From: Nibrella saemangeumensis | Lineage (GTDB): Bacteria; Bacteroidota; Bacteroidia; Cytophagales; Spirosomataceae | Assembly: GCF_039541915.1 (NCBI RefSeq) | Contig: NZ_BAABHD010000072.1 | Span: 9,102 to 73,101 of the forward strand | DNA: 64,000 bases | Direction: 5' to 3' | Part shown: in pieces, positions 35,116 to 43,874 of the stretch | Layout: the number at the start of each line of letters is the position of its first letter | Position numbering within the stretch: position 1 is the first letter of the stretch | Notes under the pieces: model-generated | What the model was told of the DNA's origin: nothing | Seen by the model: the letters and a program-made list of their open reading frames with translations, nothing else | The model's database searches: none | Translations under genes and position numbers: made by a program

Positions 35116-35655
35116 ATGAATAAACTTTTTAGATTGCGAAAATCAAACTTGCTGTACCAGGTGCGAAACCGATGGATTTGGCAAGTTGCGTTAATAATAA
35201 GTGTCCTATGGGGATGCCGAAAAGAAACAGATCTGGAGCCCAGTTTGGTAACCGGTAGCTGGCAAATAACCACCATAACAGCCTCGCCGGCGGTCACCAC
35301 CTCCCTGGGTGATGTTACTGACGTTATATCCATTTACCAGCAGGTGGTTAGCCCAACCTGCATTGCGGAAACGCAACTTACCTTTTCTGCCGCCAAACGC
35401 GCGACCCGACTATCCCCAACCTCCTGCTCGTCGGCCGACAAAGTGTTTTCCTGGAAAGGGGGTACCTGGACCGTTAAGCGTAACGAACTGGTACTAACCA
35501 TTGATAACGATCAACCAGGTAAATACTTCGGTACGTTGACCTACACTGATGTGAGCGTCGACGGTAATACGATGACCTGGAAGAACCGAATTGATGCTGG
35601 TGACTTTGATAACAAACCGCATGTATTTACCATAAAGCTGACCCGGATTCGATGA
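35116..35655 (+). CDS. Lipocalin-like lipoprotein
   Basis: The 179-residue protein has a basic N-terminus, a hydrophobic stretch and a lipobox ending in LWGC near residue 34, so it is probably a lipid-anchored envelope protein. The mature part begins LEPSLVTGSWQITTI and continues in beta-strand-rich sequence (LTFSAAKRATRLSP, NTMTWKNRIDAG), typical of small lipocalin-like domains of Bacteroidota. Its ligand is unknown. A very strong hairpin follows the stop directly. Confidence 0.75.
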   Translation: MNKLFRLRKSNLLYQVRNRWIWQVALIISVLWGCRKETDLEPSLVTGSWQITTITASPAVTTSLGDVTDVISIYQQVVSPTCIAETQLTFSAAKRATRLSPTSCSSADKVFSWKGGTWTVKRNELVLTIDNDQPGKYFGTLTYTDVSVDGNTMTWKNRIDAGDFDNKPHVFTIKLTRIR

Positions 35656-35656
35656 A

Positions 35657-35700
35657 AAACGGACGAAGCTCCTGGAGCGTTCCAGGAGCTTCGTCCGTTT
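35657..35700. terminator. Bidirectional terminator hairpin
   Basis: A perfect 20-bp stem (35,657-35,676 paired with 35,681-35,700) has a 4-base GCGT loop. It begins with AAAC and ends with GTTT, so each strand gives a short T run. It sits between the convergent lipoprotein gene and the DUF932 gene and should stop transcription from both sides. Confidence 0.85.
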
Positions 35701-35707
35701 CAACCTG

Positions 35708-36703
35708 TCAGTTTAGCGTTAAGGCTACCAATCGATGCAGGGCGGCTTCATCAGCTTTGAACCGCTCGCTAATGGTTAGACTGGAATCACCCTGGTGCAG
35801 CGCATAGTTAACGGCGTTATAGACCAGCCACAGGGTAGGCTCAGATTTCAGCAATCGTTCTTCATACTGCATACGCTCTAGCGCCAGTTTGGCCAGCATT
35901 TTTGGCAGTTTAGTAGCAGCCAGAACAGTTTCTACCCGATGATCGGCCAGCGATGTCTGGGCCAACCGCTCATACACCTGTGCCGTCAGGCTTCCTTCAT
36001 GGGTTAGGAAAGCCCGGATGGTTTGTTTCAGGTAGGTGGCCAGCCAGTCCAGTTCCAGATGCTTGTGTGTAAAGCGGCCTTCTACCACCATTTCCTTGTC
36101 CGTTTCGGTGTGGACCACTTCCTCAATGGACGTTCGCTCATCCCGAGCATCTTCATATTTCTTCGGTTTCCCGGCAATCAGCCAATTCAGATACTCATCC
36201 ATACTCAGAAATGAATCGACCCAGCCCATTAACCCATTCGCACAAACTTTTCGGTAATAGCTGACTCGAACCCGGCTTTCTCGTCTGGTGCGGGTATTGA
36301 CCGTCATACCCTGAATGGTAAAGGGCGTTTTACCCGTATATGAATTGTTGATAATTAAGTTCTTATGGAGCCGCTCCCCTCCTACCTGGATAATATCGGG
36401 CAGGATGATGTTGATGCTGTACTCGCCTTTCTGAGAAGCGCGGATATTCATTTCATAACGGGTTATCTCCTGCTCGACTACCGACCTGATGAGAGCATTG
36501 GGTGCTATGCTGTAATCTTCACTCTGGACGGCAAATACCCCTTTGGCACCATTGGGCAGGTCGCCTACTACAATGCGCCGGCGGTCCGATGCTAGCACCT
36601 GAAAATCATTCGGTAAATAATCACATAAACGCTCCGCCCGTACCGGAAAGCAGATGGTGTCCCAGGAAGAAGAAGTAGTCAGGGTATTTGAAATTGTAGT
36701 CAT
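35708..36703 (-). CDS. DUF932 domain plasmid protein
   Basis: The 331-residue protein matches the DUF932 family of phage- and plasmid-borne proteins. Visible family features are the early FPVRAERLCDYLPNDFQV segment, VRVSYYRKVCANGLMGW in the middle and the late ALERMQYEERLL and LWLVYNAVNYALHQ helices. The function of the family is not established. It is the first gene of a leftward plasmid block and is separated from the next gene by 330 bases. Confidence 0.8.
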   Translation of the reverse strand: MTTISNTLTTSSSWDTICFPVRAERLCDYLPNDFQVLASDRRRIVVGDLPNGAKGVFAVQSEDYSIAPNALIRSVVEQEITRYEMNIRASQKGEYSINIILPDIIQVGGERLHKNLIINNSYTGKTPFTIQGMTVNTRTRRESRVRVSYYRKVCANGLMGWVDSFLSMDEYLNWLIAGKPKKYEDARDERTSIEEVVHTETDKEMVVEGRFTHKHLELDWLATYLKQTIRAFLTHEGSLTAQVYERLAQTSLADHRVETVLAATKLPKMLAKLALERMQYEERLLKSEPTLWLVYNAVNYALHQGDSSLTISERFKADEAALHRLVALTLN

Positions 36704-37033
36704 GGCTTAGCTGATTAATTAGAAGTTTGAATTGAGAATTGCAACTGGAGGAAAAGCTGCACCCCTCAACCAGAAAGCCAGGACAAAACAAGACGATATA
36801 ACAGAGACGATAACAGGGCTACACACCCGTGAGGCAACCGAAGCAGAAACATACATTTAGTGGCCTTAACACCGCCACCCGCATTGTTGAATAACACTAT
36901 AAAGATAAGGCTTACCAACGCAACAAACAAGACCAAAATCCTGATTAACAGAATCTTAAAACACCCTCCTTCCCTTAAGCAGACATTAAACTATTAAGGT
37001 TTAAAATGAACATAATTGAACAGGACTAGTGCC
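36704..37033. other. Gene-free stretch
   Basis: These 330 bases hold no convincing reading frame, no clear promoter match and no strong hairpin. The right half is AT-rich. It probably carries the promoter of the leftward DUF932 gene. Confidence 0.4.
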
Positions 37034-38221
37034 TCAGATAAGGGGAAATCCAGCCTCTTCCAACACGGTAGTAAAGCGCTGAACTACCTCCGGAAGTGAC
37101 AATTCACAGGTAAACAGCTGCTGCGTTGGCCACGTACTCACATAATGCTTTAGAAAGAGCGGGGTTAGCCGCTCAATGGTTGCCGGATGCCTGAAAAGGT
37201 ACCAGCATATCTGGCGAGCGGTTTCCAGGCTACCCACTTGTAACCCACCCCATTGAAATTCTAAACCTATAGTGGAATCGTAAGCGCTGAAAAGCCTGGT
37301 ATCATTTACCCATAGTTCGTTAACGTTTGATTCGCCACCCACGATTCCTTTTATAGTGACAGTCGTTTTCAAGAGTTCAAAGACGGCCGCAACCTCTATT
37401 TTCTCTGCCTCCTCAATGATGGCGTTAAATTCAGGCTGAGGAATAGGGTACCATTCAGGTTCATAAAATTGAATCGTACCGGAAATATATTTCCAGGATT
37501 CAAACTTAACCCAATCCGTTGTTTGCTCGCGGTTGCCGTGCCGGTACTGCTCAATAAAGCGCATCGTTTCCGGGTTAAGCGTAAAGCGTTGACAAACTAA
37601 GGCCGCTATTGTTTCCACTTCGTTAGTGACGCTGGTACCCTCACCGATGTCGGTCAGCACGGCGAATTGGGAGGCCCGGTACAGGTCAATACGGCAACGG
37701 CTCGGATGAACTTTATAACCTAAAAAGGAGAGCCAATGCACCTCCGCTGATGGACTCAGCACAAAAGAACCTGGAGAGGCTTCGGAAACAAGTATAGCAC
37801 TACTGTCCGAAACAGTTTTTTCCTCCTCAACTGATTCGCTGAGGTACTGTTGGTACAATGTCTCCTGCTCCTGAGCCTGCTCAATACGTTCACGGTTTTC
37901 CAGAATAAAATCTGTTACATCGATCTCCAGATGAAAAGGCTTCCCTTGCGGCCACCGGGCAACAAAGACTCGTTTAAAGTCCTGGTACAGGACACGGGCA
38001 ATAAAAGGTTCTTTAAAGATAAACAGGCAGATCGCTAAGGCGGTTTGAGCAGGACCACTGCCGGCATAGCCGTATTCAAATCCGCCGGGGGAGTGATTAG
38101 CTACTGCCAGGCTGGGGGCCAGTGGTAGTTCCTGTCCATCAACCCACAACCGAACATCTTGCTGCTGATGTTGCGGTTGTCCTTCAATCAGAAAACACGT
38201 TTTATCAATAGCTAATGGCAT
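37034..38221 (-). CDS. DUF6166-containing plasmid protein with internal duplication
   Basis: The 395-residue protein has an N-terminal segment with the DUF6166 hallmark GFEYGYAGSGPAQTALAI, preceded by RLWVDGQEL. Residues about 290-390 repeat the pattern in weaker form: ELWVNDTRLF, FQWGGLQVGSLETARQI, then a FLKHYVSTWP segment matching KRVFVARWP of the first copy. The middle part contains a VTNEVETIAALVCQRF segment. The function is unknown. Its context is the leftward block of plasmid genes of the Bacteroidota transfer type. Confidence 0.7.
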   Translation of the reverse strand: MPLAIDKTCFLIEGQPQHQQQDVRLWVDGQELPLAPSLAVANHSPGGFEYGYAGSGPAQTALAICLFIFKEPFIARVLYQDFKRVFVARWPQGKPFHLEIDVTDFILENRERIEQAQEQETLYQQYLSESVEEEKTVSDSSAILVSEASPGSFVLSPSAEVHWLSFLGYKVHPSRCRIDLYRASQFAVLTDIGEGTSVTNEVETIAALVCQRFTLNPETMRFIEQYRHGNREQTTDWVKFESWKYISGTIQFYEPEWYPIPQPEFNAIIEEAEKIEVAAVFELLKTTVTIKGIVGGESNVNELWVNDTRLFSAYDSTIGLEFQWGGLQVGSLETARQICWYLFRHPATIERLTPLFLKHYVSTWPTQQLFTCELSLPEVVQRFTTVLEEAGFPLI

Positions 38222-38303
38222 GAGTGAAAATAATTCAGGGAATAGACTGATGTAAACTTGTGTACAGGGGTAGGGCCGAAAGCCCCACCCCTACCTACTT
38301 ACA

Positions 38304-39035
38304 TTAGGCCACTGGCTCGTTATCAGTAGACGCAGGCAAAGCGTTTCCAATTTGCGGTTCTGCATCCGCCTGGGTTTGAACCTCATCAATGGCCGCTATA
38401 CCCTCACAGGCTTCACACTGGAACGGATTGTGATAATTATAGGCGGTCTTGATATTGGCAATATCGGTGAGCGTTTCCTGCCGGAAGATCTTGGTTACCT
38501 GGCCAAATTGTTTTAGTACTTCGGTGGTCTCACGATCCGCCAACTTATAGCTGAAGGTAGCAATGTAATACACACCCTTCGGCTGTATTTTTGTATTCTC
38601 CTTCTTCTCGGCCACCGCCGTAATGACGACATCAGCCAGCGTCAGGTCATCGTAAAACAGTGGTTCGATAAGTCGGAAAATATTATCCACTGAATAACCG
38701 TGAAATAACACCGCCGATACGTTGTTCTTCTCATCGAGAAAGAAGATTTCCGCCCAGTTTTTGGTCCCCATACCCAAAATGTTGTCCGTGAAGATCCGCC
38801 AGGCCAAGGGCTGGAAGGTGAGCGTCCTGCCTATCTTATCGGTCCCATTGATATTAAATACGCCTTCCTTAGCATCAAAACGGTACTGACGCGGATGGCC
38901 CTCAAGATATTTAAATCGGGAGAGTTCTTCACCACTACCTTCGTCTACATACTGCCAGGGGTAGAGGTTTGGGGTGGTCGATTCGGGAGCGGATACTGGG
39001 GCAACAAGGGCGGACGTTTGCGTGGTCTTTGCCAT
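38304..39035 (-). CDS. Hypothetical plasmid protein
   Basis: I do not recognise this protein. The start at 39,035 (MAKTTQTSA) gives 243 residues and looks more natural than the longer start at 39,122, which adds a stretch overlapping likely promoter DNA. It has a conserved-looking core (WRIFTDNILGMGTKNWAEIFFLDEK, read in two parts, and VDNIFRLIEPLFYDDL), and CEAC near the end could bind a metal. The C-terminus is acidic and disordered. It is probably a soluble plasmid accessory protein. Confidence 0.6.
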   Translation of the reverse strand: MAKTTQTSALVAPVSAPESTTPNLYPWQYVDEGSGEELSRFKYLEGHPRQYRFDAKEGVFNINGTDKIGRTLTFQPLAWRIFTDNILGMGTKNWAEIFFLDEKNNVSAVLFHGYSVDNIFRLIEPLFYDDLTLADVVITAVAEKKENTKIQPKGVYYIATFSYKLADRETTEVLKQFGQVTKIFRQETLTDIANIKTAYNYHNPFQCEACEGIAAIDEVQTQADAEPQIGNALPASTDNEPVA

Positions 39036-39184
39036 GATTAAATCCAACTGTGACACCGTTGGCGCAATAGTTAACTGATTGATTAACAGTATAAATTTAG
39101 CAAAAACAGGCGAATACGCCAAGCATTTTTAGGCTATATTCACCCGGATAACACATTCCCTGCCACCCTCCTCCCCTACGGCCT

Positions 39185-39210
39185 GATTAACGCGTTAGCG
39201 TTTATTAATC
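39185..39210 (-). terminator. Possible hairpin after the Toprim gene
   Basis: GATTAACGC and GCGTT..TTAATC form an imperfect hairpin 19 bases beyond the stop of the leftward Toprim gene. There is no T run after it, so its role as a terminator is uncertain. Confidence 0.3.
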
Positions 39211-39228
39211 CTGGTTGTTTCAGTTCAA

Positions 39229-40905
39229 TTAAATTCTCAATTGAGCCTGTAGCTGAATATCGCCCTCTTTAGAAAGCGCCGGCAGTTTTCTCTTTGCTTC
39301 GTTCTGTTCCTGGTTTGGCTTGGCTGGTATCGGAATGCCTTTTTTAATACGGAGCTGATCGTTCCAGTCCTTCTCCATAGGTCGTAAAATATGCACCTGT
39401 TGGGAAAGTCCATTCAGTTGTATTATGGCTTTTTCAGCCCGTACCAGGTATTCCCGGCGATTCGGAAACGTAAGCGTCCGTTGCCATGGCTCATTAGTTT
39501 CTGCGGGGTTGCCTGGTTCGGACGTTAGCTTTAACGCCTTGTACAGAAAGTTTTCTATTTCCTTTAGTTTCTCAACCTGACCCGGCAAAACAGTCAGTTC
39601 TACACGGCATTGGTCTTTAAAGGCTGTGAAACGAAATTGGAGCGAATTCTCCAGCTCCGAATTCTTTAAAGCACTCAGCAGCCGTAAATTCAACTTAATA
39701 CCGGGCTGGTCATTATCGTTACCGAGTACAATCCGTTCCGGCTGGTAGGTATCAATTAATTGTTGAATATACCCCGGTGTTTGTTCACTGAATGTACCAC
39801 CTGTTGCCAGGTATAACCGATCCAGGGGTTGAGCAGGGGGATGAAGTTCATGGTAAGCCAGCGCGTCAATGGGATTTTCCGTAATGAAAATTTCCTTTGG
39901 GTGCATTTCTGTATCTAACCGACTTAGCCAGATTCCCAAACGTTTGTTGCCAATGCTGATATTAATGCCATCATTCCGGATGATCAGCGCGTGAACCTCT
40001 CCCTGCCAGGTTACCGGGAAAGCCGTATTGATGTACTCCTTTCCGGATTTCTCGTGCTGGTAGTGCCAATTGTGAATAGCCCCGGTAAATTCTGTTGCTT
40101 CCAGCGTACGCTCCGACAGGTGCCGGCTTTGTATCAGGTAGTCACGCTCCGTAAACGGCAGCAACGAAAAAGTCGGTTTTCTGGGTTCATCGACCGACTT
40201 CGTTGTGCCGTGTTCAGCAATCACATGGTTTGGGAGTTCATTGCCGAGGTAACGCTGTACTACTACCGCCACTTGCCGCCAACCGTCCTTCGATTGAATA
40301 CTGACCTTTAGTTTGTTCGCTAGGTAATCCAGGAGGGTACCCCGTTCGCGATCATCGTTCGGATTAAAGTATCGGTTCTTGGCTCTGGAAACGATCAGCG
40401 TATCACCACTTCCTTTTCCTCGTTCAAAGACCACAAACTGCGCCGTCAGGCTACCTTTATCGCGCCGATGGTAAAGACCCTCATGGTGCAGGAAGAATTC
40501 AATCAGATCAATCTGCTTATAATCGAGACTGGACAGGGGGCGCTGCTGCGCAGGCTTAATGGACAGCGAACGACGGGCTGCAGAAATCTGAACCGATGCG
40601 GAATACGTCTTACCGGTGGGTGATAGCAGGCCTGCTAATTCGATGCGTTTTCCACTGGCTAACTCCTGTTGTTGCTGTGGGGTCAACGAAACGCCTTTAA
40701 CCTGTTTCGGTAAGCGGAAATCCTGCTGACGCATAAAGACCAGCGCCTGACGCTCAGGCTCAAAGGCTACGTACGCCTGAATCGGTCCTGCCGGCGGTTC
40801 ATGGAGGGTTACTAACTTACCTAATTCACCGACGTGGGAAAGGTTCTGTTTGTCTTCTTCCGAAAACGTATAGCCCATAAAGGTATCTGGAATAGTATGT
40901 ATCAT
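39229..40905 (-). CDS. DUF3945 plus Toprim-like (DUF3991) plasmid protein
   Basis: The 558-residue protein starts with a DUF3945 domain (GYTFSEEDKQNLSHVGELGK to VQISAARRSLSI). Its second half is primase-like: KNRYFNPNDDRERGTLLDYL resembles the DUF3991 part, and the Toprim core is seen as ITENPIDALAYHEL with the conserved Glu and GNDNDQPG with acidic residues. Such proteins occur on Bacteroidota conjugative plasmids and may prime the transferred strand. That role is inferred. The domain at its start is a paralogue of those in the next two genes upstream. Confidence 0.78.
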   Translation of the reverse strand: MIHTIPDTFMGYTFSEEDKQNLSHVGELGKLVTLHEPPAGPIQAYVAFEPERQALVFMRQQDFRLPKQVKGVSLTPQQQQELASGKRIELAGLLSPTGKTYSASVQISAARRSLSIKPAQQRPLSSLDYKQIDLIEFFLHHEGLYHRRDKGSLTAQFVVFERGKGSGDTLIVSRAKNRYFNPNDDRERGTLLDYLANKLKVSIQSKDGWRQVAVVVQRYLGNELPNHVIAEHGTTKSVDEPRKPTFSLLPFTERDYLIQSRHLSERTLEATEFTGAIHNWHYQHEKSGKEYINTAFPVTWQGEVHALIIRNDGINISIGNKRLGIWLSRLDTEMHPKEIFITENPIDALAYHELHPPAQPLDRLYLATGGTFSEQTPGYIQQLIDTYQPERIVLGNDNDQPGIKLNLRLLSALKNSELENSLQFRFTAFKDQCRVELTVLPGQVEKLKEIENFLYKALKLTSEPGNPAETNEPWQRTLTFPNRREYLVRAEKAIIQLNGLSQQVHILRPMEKDWNDQLRIKKGIPIPAKPNQEQNEAKRKLPALSKEGDIQLQAQLRI

Positions 40906-40925
40906 GAATAGACGGATTAGAAATT

Positions 40926-41735
40926 TTAAACCTTGAGTTTGGGCGTTTTCTTCGGCGATGTTGTATTCTTGGCCTTGGGCAGCTTACTCTTTATCGTTTT
41001 TTCGGCTGGCTTCTCGTTTGCGTTTTTGGGCTGCTTCCGCTCACCCGTCTTCTGGCTAGTTGCTTTATTAGGCTTGGTTACTACCTCAGCTACCGGCGTG
41101 ACCTGAGGGTTAGCGTCTGCTTTCTGTTGTTCCTGCTGGGCAGGCTGCGGCAGTCGCCGAAAAATTAGTGACCGCTTGGCCGCCGATACCTGCACCAGCG
41201 CATCGAATGACTGTCCATCGGCTCCAGTCATGCCATGAATTGGCGTTAGTTTGCCATCGCGTAGGCTTTCTTTCTGCTGCTCGTTGAGCTGTACGCCTTT
41301 TATATGCTCCGGAAACCGGAATCGATCTTCTCGCAACACCGTCAGTGTTTTAGTGTCGGCATCGACACCGATATATCCTTTAAATGGCTGGTTCGTAATC
41401 GCATCGTTGAGGTCAACCCGTCGACCCATTTCTCCGTATTTCTGAAGCCTGTTTTTGTCTTCTTCGGTGAAGGCGTGACCCAGATAATCACTGCTTAGGG
41501 TCAATTCTTTGCGCGGTTCGATCTGGTTGATATGGATACCCTGGTCGGGAGAATGGGTCAGGTAGAACTTACGTATGGTACCATCCGGCAACATCTGCAG
41601 ATCTGTTTTCTGCCCGTTGAGCAATTTTTTGGCATTCGCATCATCCAATTCAATACCGAATCGGGATGTCAGCTCTGCGAGTAGGGACGTAGGATACCGC
41701 GCCGGGCGGTCCTGGCTGGTCTGATTTGCCTCCAT
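40926..41735 (-). CDS. DUF4099-DUF3945 plasmid protein
   Basis: The 269-residue protein has an N-terminal DUF4099-like domain (SLLAELTSRFGIELDDANAK and LLNGQKTDLQML) joined by IEPRKELTLSSDYLG to a DUF3945 domain (HAFTEEDKNRLQKYGEMG, FKGYIGVDADTKTLTVLRED, VQVSAAKRSLIFR). The C-terminus is a long basic, disordered tail (KTIKSKLPKAKN). The function is unknown, and the basic tail suggests DNA binding. It is the intact template for the split neighbour at 41,789-43,849. Confidence 0.75.
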   Translation of the reverse strand: MEANQTSQDRPARYPTSLLAELTSRFGIELDDANAKKLLNGQKTDLQMLPDGTIRKFYLTHSPDQGIHINQIEPRKELTLSSDYLGHAFTEEDKNRLQKYGEMGRRVDLNDAITNQPFKGYIGVDADTKTLTVLREDRFRFPEHIKGVQLNEQQKESLRDGKLTPIHGMTGADGQSFDALVQVSAAKRSLIFRRLPQPAQQEQQKADANPQVTPVAEVVTKPNKATSQKTGERKQPKNANEKPAEKTIKSKLPKAKNTTSPKKTPKLKV

Positions 41736-41788
41736 ATGTATAATTTAATTTTTTGGTTTACTGTAGAAACAGGGCGGCCAGCCTGGGC

Positions 41789-42379
41789 TTAAGTCTCTCG
41801 GGACCGGCGCTGATTCAGTTTTTTAGCAGGTTGATTTTTGATCTTAGGTAGCCGGCGCAGTTTTTGGGGATTCTCCAGTTTTACCTGTTGCTGGTCATTA
41901 TCCCGCTTCATGTTGTTAGTCGCTTTGGCTGTCTTCTGCTCCGTCTTCAGACTATGTCGGCTATCGGTTCCTTTCAAAGCCTGGCTAGGCCGTTCCAATT
42001 CCTGAGCAGTGGCCACATTGACTGTTTGTTTGACCGAATTTCCGGCAAGGGGAGCAAAAGACAGCGACCGTTTGGCCGCGTTGATTTGAACGTAAGCCTC
42101 ATACTTCTGCCCATTGCTGCCGGCTAGTCCGGAAAGCAGTACCGCACCACCTTGTAAAAGTTGCTCCTTCTGCACCGGGGATAGCTTCACCCCTCGTATT
42201 TCGTCGGGCATTTTCAGGCGATCAGCCCTAAAAACAGTTAGGCCATTCGTTTCCTGATCGATTCCGATGTAGCCTTGAAACGTTTGCCGGGAAACATTGT
42301 CCTGTAAGGTTACGAGTTTCCCAAGGTTACCATTCTCTTTGAGGGTTTTCTTTTCTTCCTCATTAAAGGTAAAGCCCAA
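41789..42379 (-). CDS. DUF3945 fragment in frame after a TAG stop
   Basis: The frame encodes a DUF3945 domain (GFTFNEEEKKTLKENGNLGK, FQGYIGIDQETNGLTVFRAD, VQINAAKRSLSFA) and a basic tail. It has no ATG before the domain; the best nominal start is a TTG at 42,379. Reading upstream in the same frame gives PKRNVLTVPNEFLGFTF straight after the TAG at 42,416-42,418, which is the stop of the preceding gene. The junction aligns with the uninterrupted DUF4099-DUF3945 linker of the neighbour at 40,926. It is therefore probably the second half of one gene cut by a nonsense codon. Confidence 0.7.
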   Translation of the reverse strand: MGFTFNEEEKKTLKENGNLGKLVTLQDNVSRQTFQGYIGIDQETNGLTVFRADRLKMPDEIRGVKLSPVQKEQLLQGGAVLLSGLAGSNGQKYEAYVQINAAKRSLSFAPLAGNSVKQTVNVATAQELERPSQALKGTDSRHSLKTEQKTAKATNNMKRDNDQQQVKLENPQKLRRLPKIKNQPAKKLNQRRSRET

Positions 42380-42415
42380 AAACTCGTTGGGAACCGTCAG
42401 GACATTTCGTTTCGG

Positions 42416-43849
42416 CTAGAAGTGTACCCGTGGTCCAAGTTCGGGATGCGCTACGATGTAAATCTTACCGACCAGCACCTGAGGATTGTTGTTAATGGTG
42501 CGCTCCAGGGTAATCAGTCCGGTTTTACCACCATTAAGAAAATTTTGAAGTGCCCCGGTTTCCTGTAACTTCTCTGGTGTAAACCCAAAATGGGTAAGTT
42601 GATCCGCAACCTGGTCCCACTGGAATCGGGTGGTCTGCTCCAGTTTTTTCAGATTCGATTGTTCCTGACCCGGTAATCCATTGCTTTCGTTAAGATCAGG
42701 TGAGGAGACTTCCAGGAACCGCAGCGACTGGTAAACCTGAATGTTTGCTGCGCTGTAATTTTTTTGCAGATTATGAAAAAAATTGGCGAGCAATCCTCCC
42801 CTGACAAGTTCGATTCCCAGTTCCGGCGGAATAGGTTCAGGGGCCGGCGGAACGATGGTCGACTGAAGCTCGGTATGCTGACCATCTGACGGTATTGAAT
42901 ATTGAACCCGGTATGTCTTAGTGGGATCGATGTTACTGAGGTCAAGGTCCTTTACGAACTCATGAACATCCCAGAGGTAGTCAGTTAACTGGTTTACATG
43001 CTGTGGGTTATCGGTGACGCCAATGGCTTGTAGTTGTGCCGCCAGTTCCTCTTTTTGTAAGCCAGCGTCGTATAAGCGTGTAGTCAGATCCGGATTAGCT
43101 AGCAGTTTATCGCTTTCTAAATAACTACGGAGGTGTTCTGCTTCGGGTGGTAACAGCAACTGATAGTCCTGCCTTTGTCCTTTCTCGGCGTCAGTCGCTA
43201 TATCCCACGTGACTTGAATTGTAGGTTTTTCCTCTGCGGGTGAAGACTCCTTATGTTGAATCGGATCCTCTGCATATGCCTGAACAGGTCGTTCTTCAAT
43301 AATCTGATCGTTCGTTGACGCTACACGCTCCCGATTATTTTCAGCCGTTTTTGGAATCTGTTCGCCCACGGGCAGGCTAGTCGATTCCTGATGAGGTAGC
43401 GGTGCTTGTTGTCGTTGTTCGATTACAATTGGTACGGTGACTAATTCATTCTCTGTTTTAACCGGAGCATTCAACGTAACAACAGAGTTTTCCGGTACAG
43501 TTGGACTTTGAGCTTTTGCCTGTAAAGCTTCTTCGTGCCTGGCCAGGTTTATCGGATAAGTACTCTCGCGCCAGATAGCCAATGAGTCGGCTTCCTTTTT
43601 GTATTCAGGTACTCGGTAAATCTGAAGTAGTTGCTCAGGCAGGTTAGTTTCCTGACGCCACAATCGGCGTCCCAGTTCCATCCGCACAACTTCTTCATGA
43701 GCTGGCCGCAGCCGACCCGTTTGTTGAAACTCATCCCATACAGATGGAGGCAGCTCTCCCCTGGTTTGCAGCCGTTCCATATCCTCTTTTGTAAATCGGT
43801 ACGGTTGGTTGGCCACGTCGGTTGGTGGCGCTTGTGTTGGTGAAGACAT
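42416..43849 (-). CDS. Plasmid protein ending in a DUF4099-like domain, stops at in-frame TAG
   Basis: The start at 43,849 (MSSPTQAPP) avoids overlap with the peptidase gene and gives 477 residues. A longer start at 43,909 is possible. The N-terminal part contains YRFTKEDMERLQTRGELPPS, and a central stretch is Glu/Pro/Gln-rich and probably disordered. The end is a DUF4099-like domain (FQWDQVADQLTHFGFTPEKL, LQNFLNGGKTGLITL, GPRVHF). It stops at TAG, and the same frame runs on into a DUF3945 domain. In the intact neighbour these two domains are fused, so this gene was probably once about 680 codons long. Confidence 0.7.
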   Translation of the reverse strand: MSSPTQAPPTDVANQPYRFTKEDMERLQTRGELPPSVWDEFQQTGRLRPAHEEVVRMELGRRLWRQETNLPEQLLQIYRVPEYKKEADSLAIWRESTYPINLARHEEALQAKAQSPTVPENSVVTLNAPVKTENELVTVPIVIEQRQQAPLPHQESTSLPVGEQIPKTAENNRERVASTNDQIIEERPVQAYAEDPIQHKESSPAEEKPTIQVTWDIATDAEKGQRQDYQLLLPPEAEHLRSYLESDKLLANPDLTTRLYDAGLQKEELAAQLQAIGVTDNPQHVNQLTDYLWDVHEFVKDLDLSNIDPTKTYRVQYSIPSDGQHTELQSTIVPPAPEPIPPELGIELVRGGLLANFFHNLQKNYSAANIQVYQSLRFLEVSSPDLNESNGLPGQEQSNLKKLEQTTRFQWDQVADQLTHFGFTPEKLQETGALQNFLNGGKTGLITLERTINNNPQVLVGKIYIVAHPELGPRVHF

Positions 43850-43874
43850 ACTGATTAGCGTTTTGGTATCAATC

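Noticed and set aside
39185..39210. A strong rho-independent terminator
   Set aside because: The stem is imperfect and has no T run, so it is listed only as a weak candidate.
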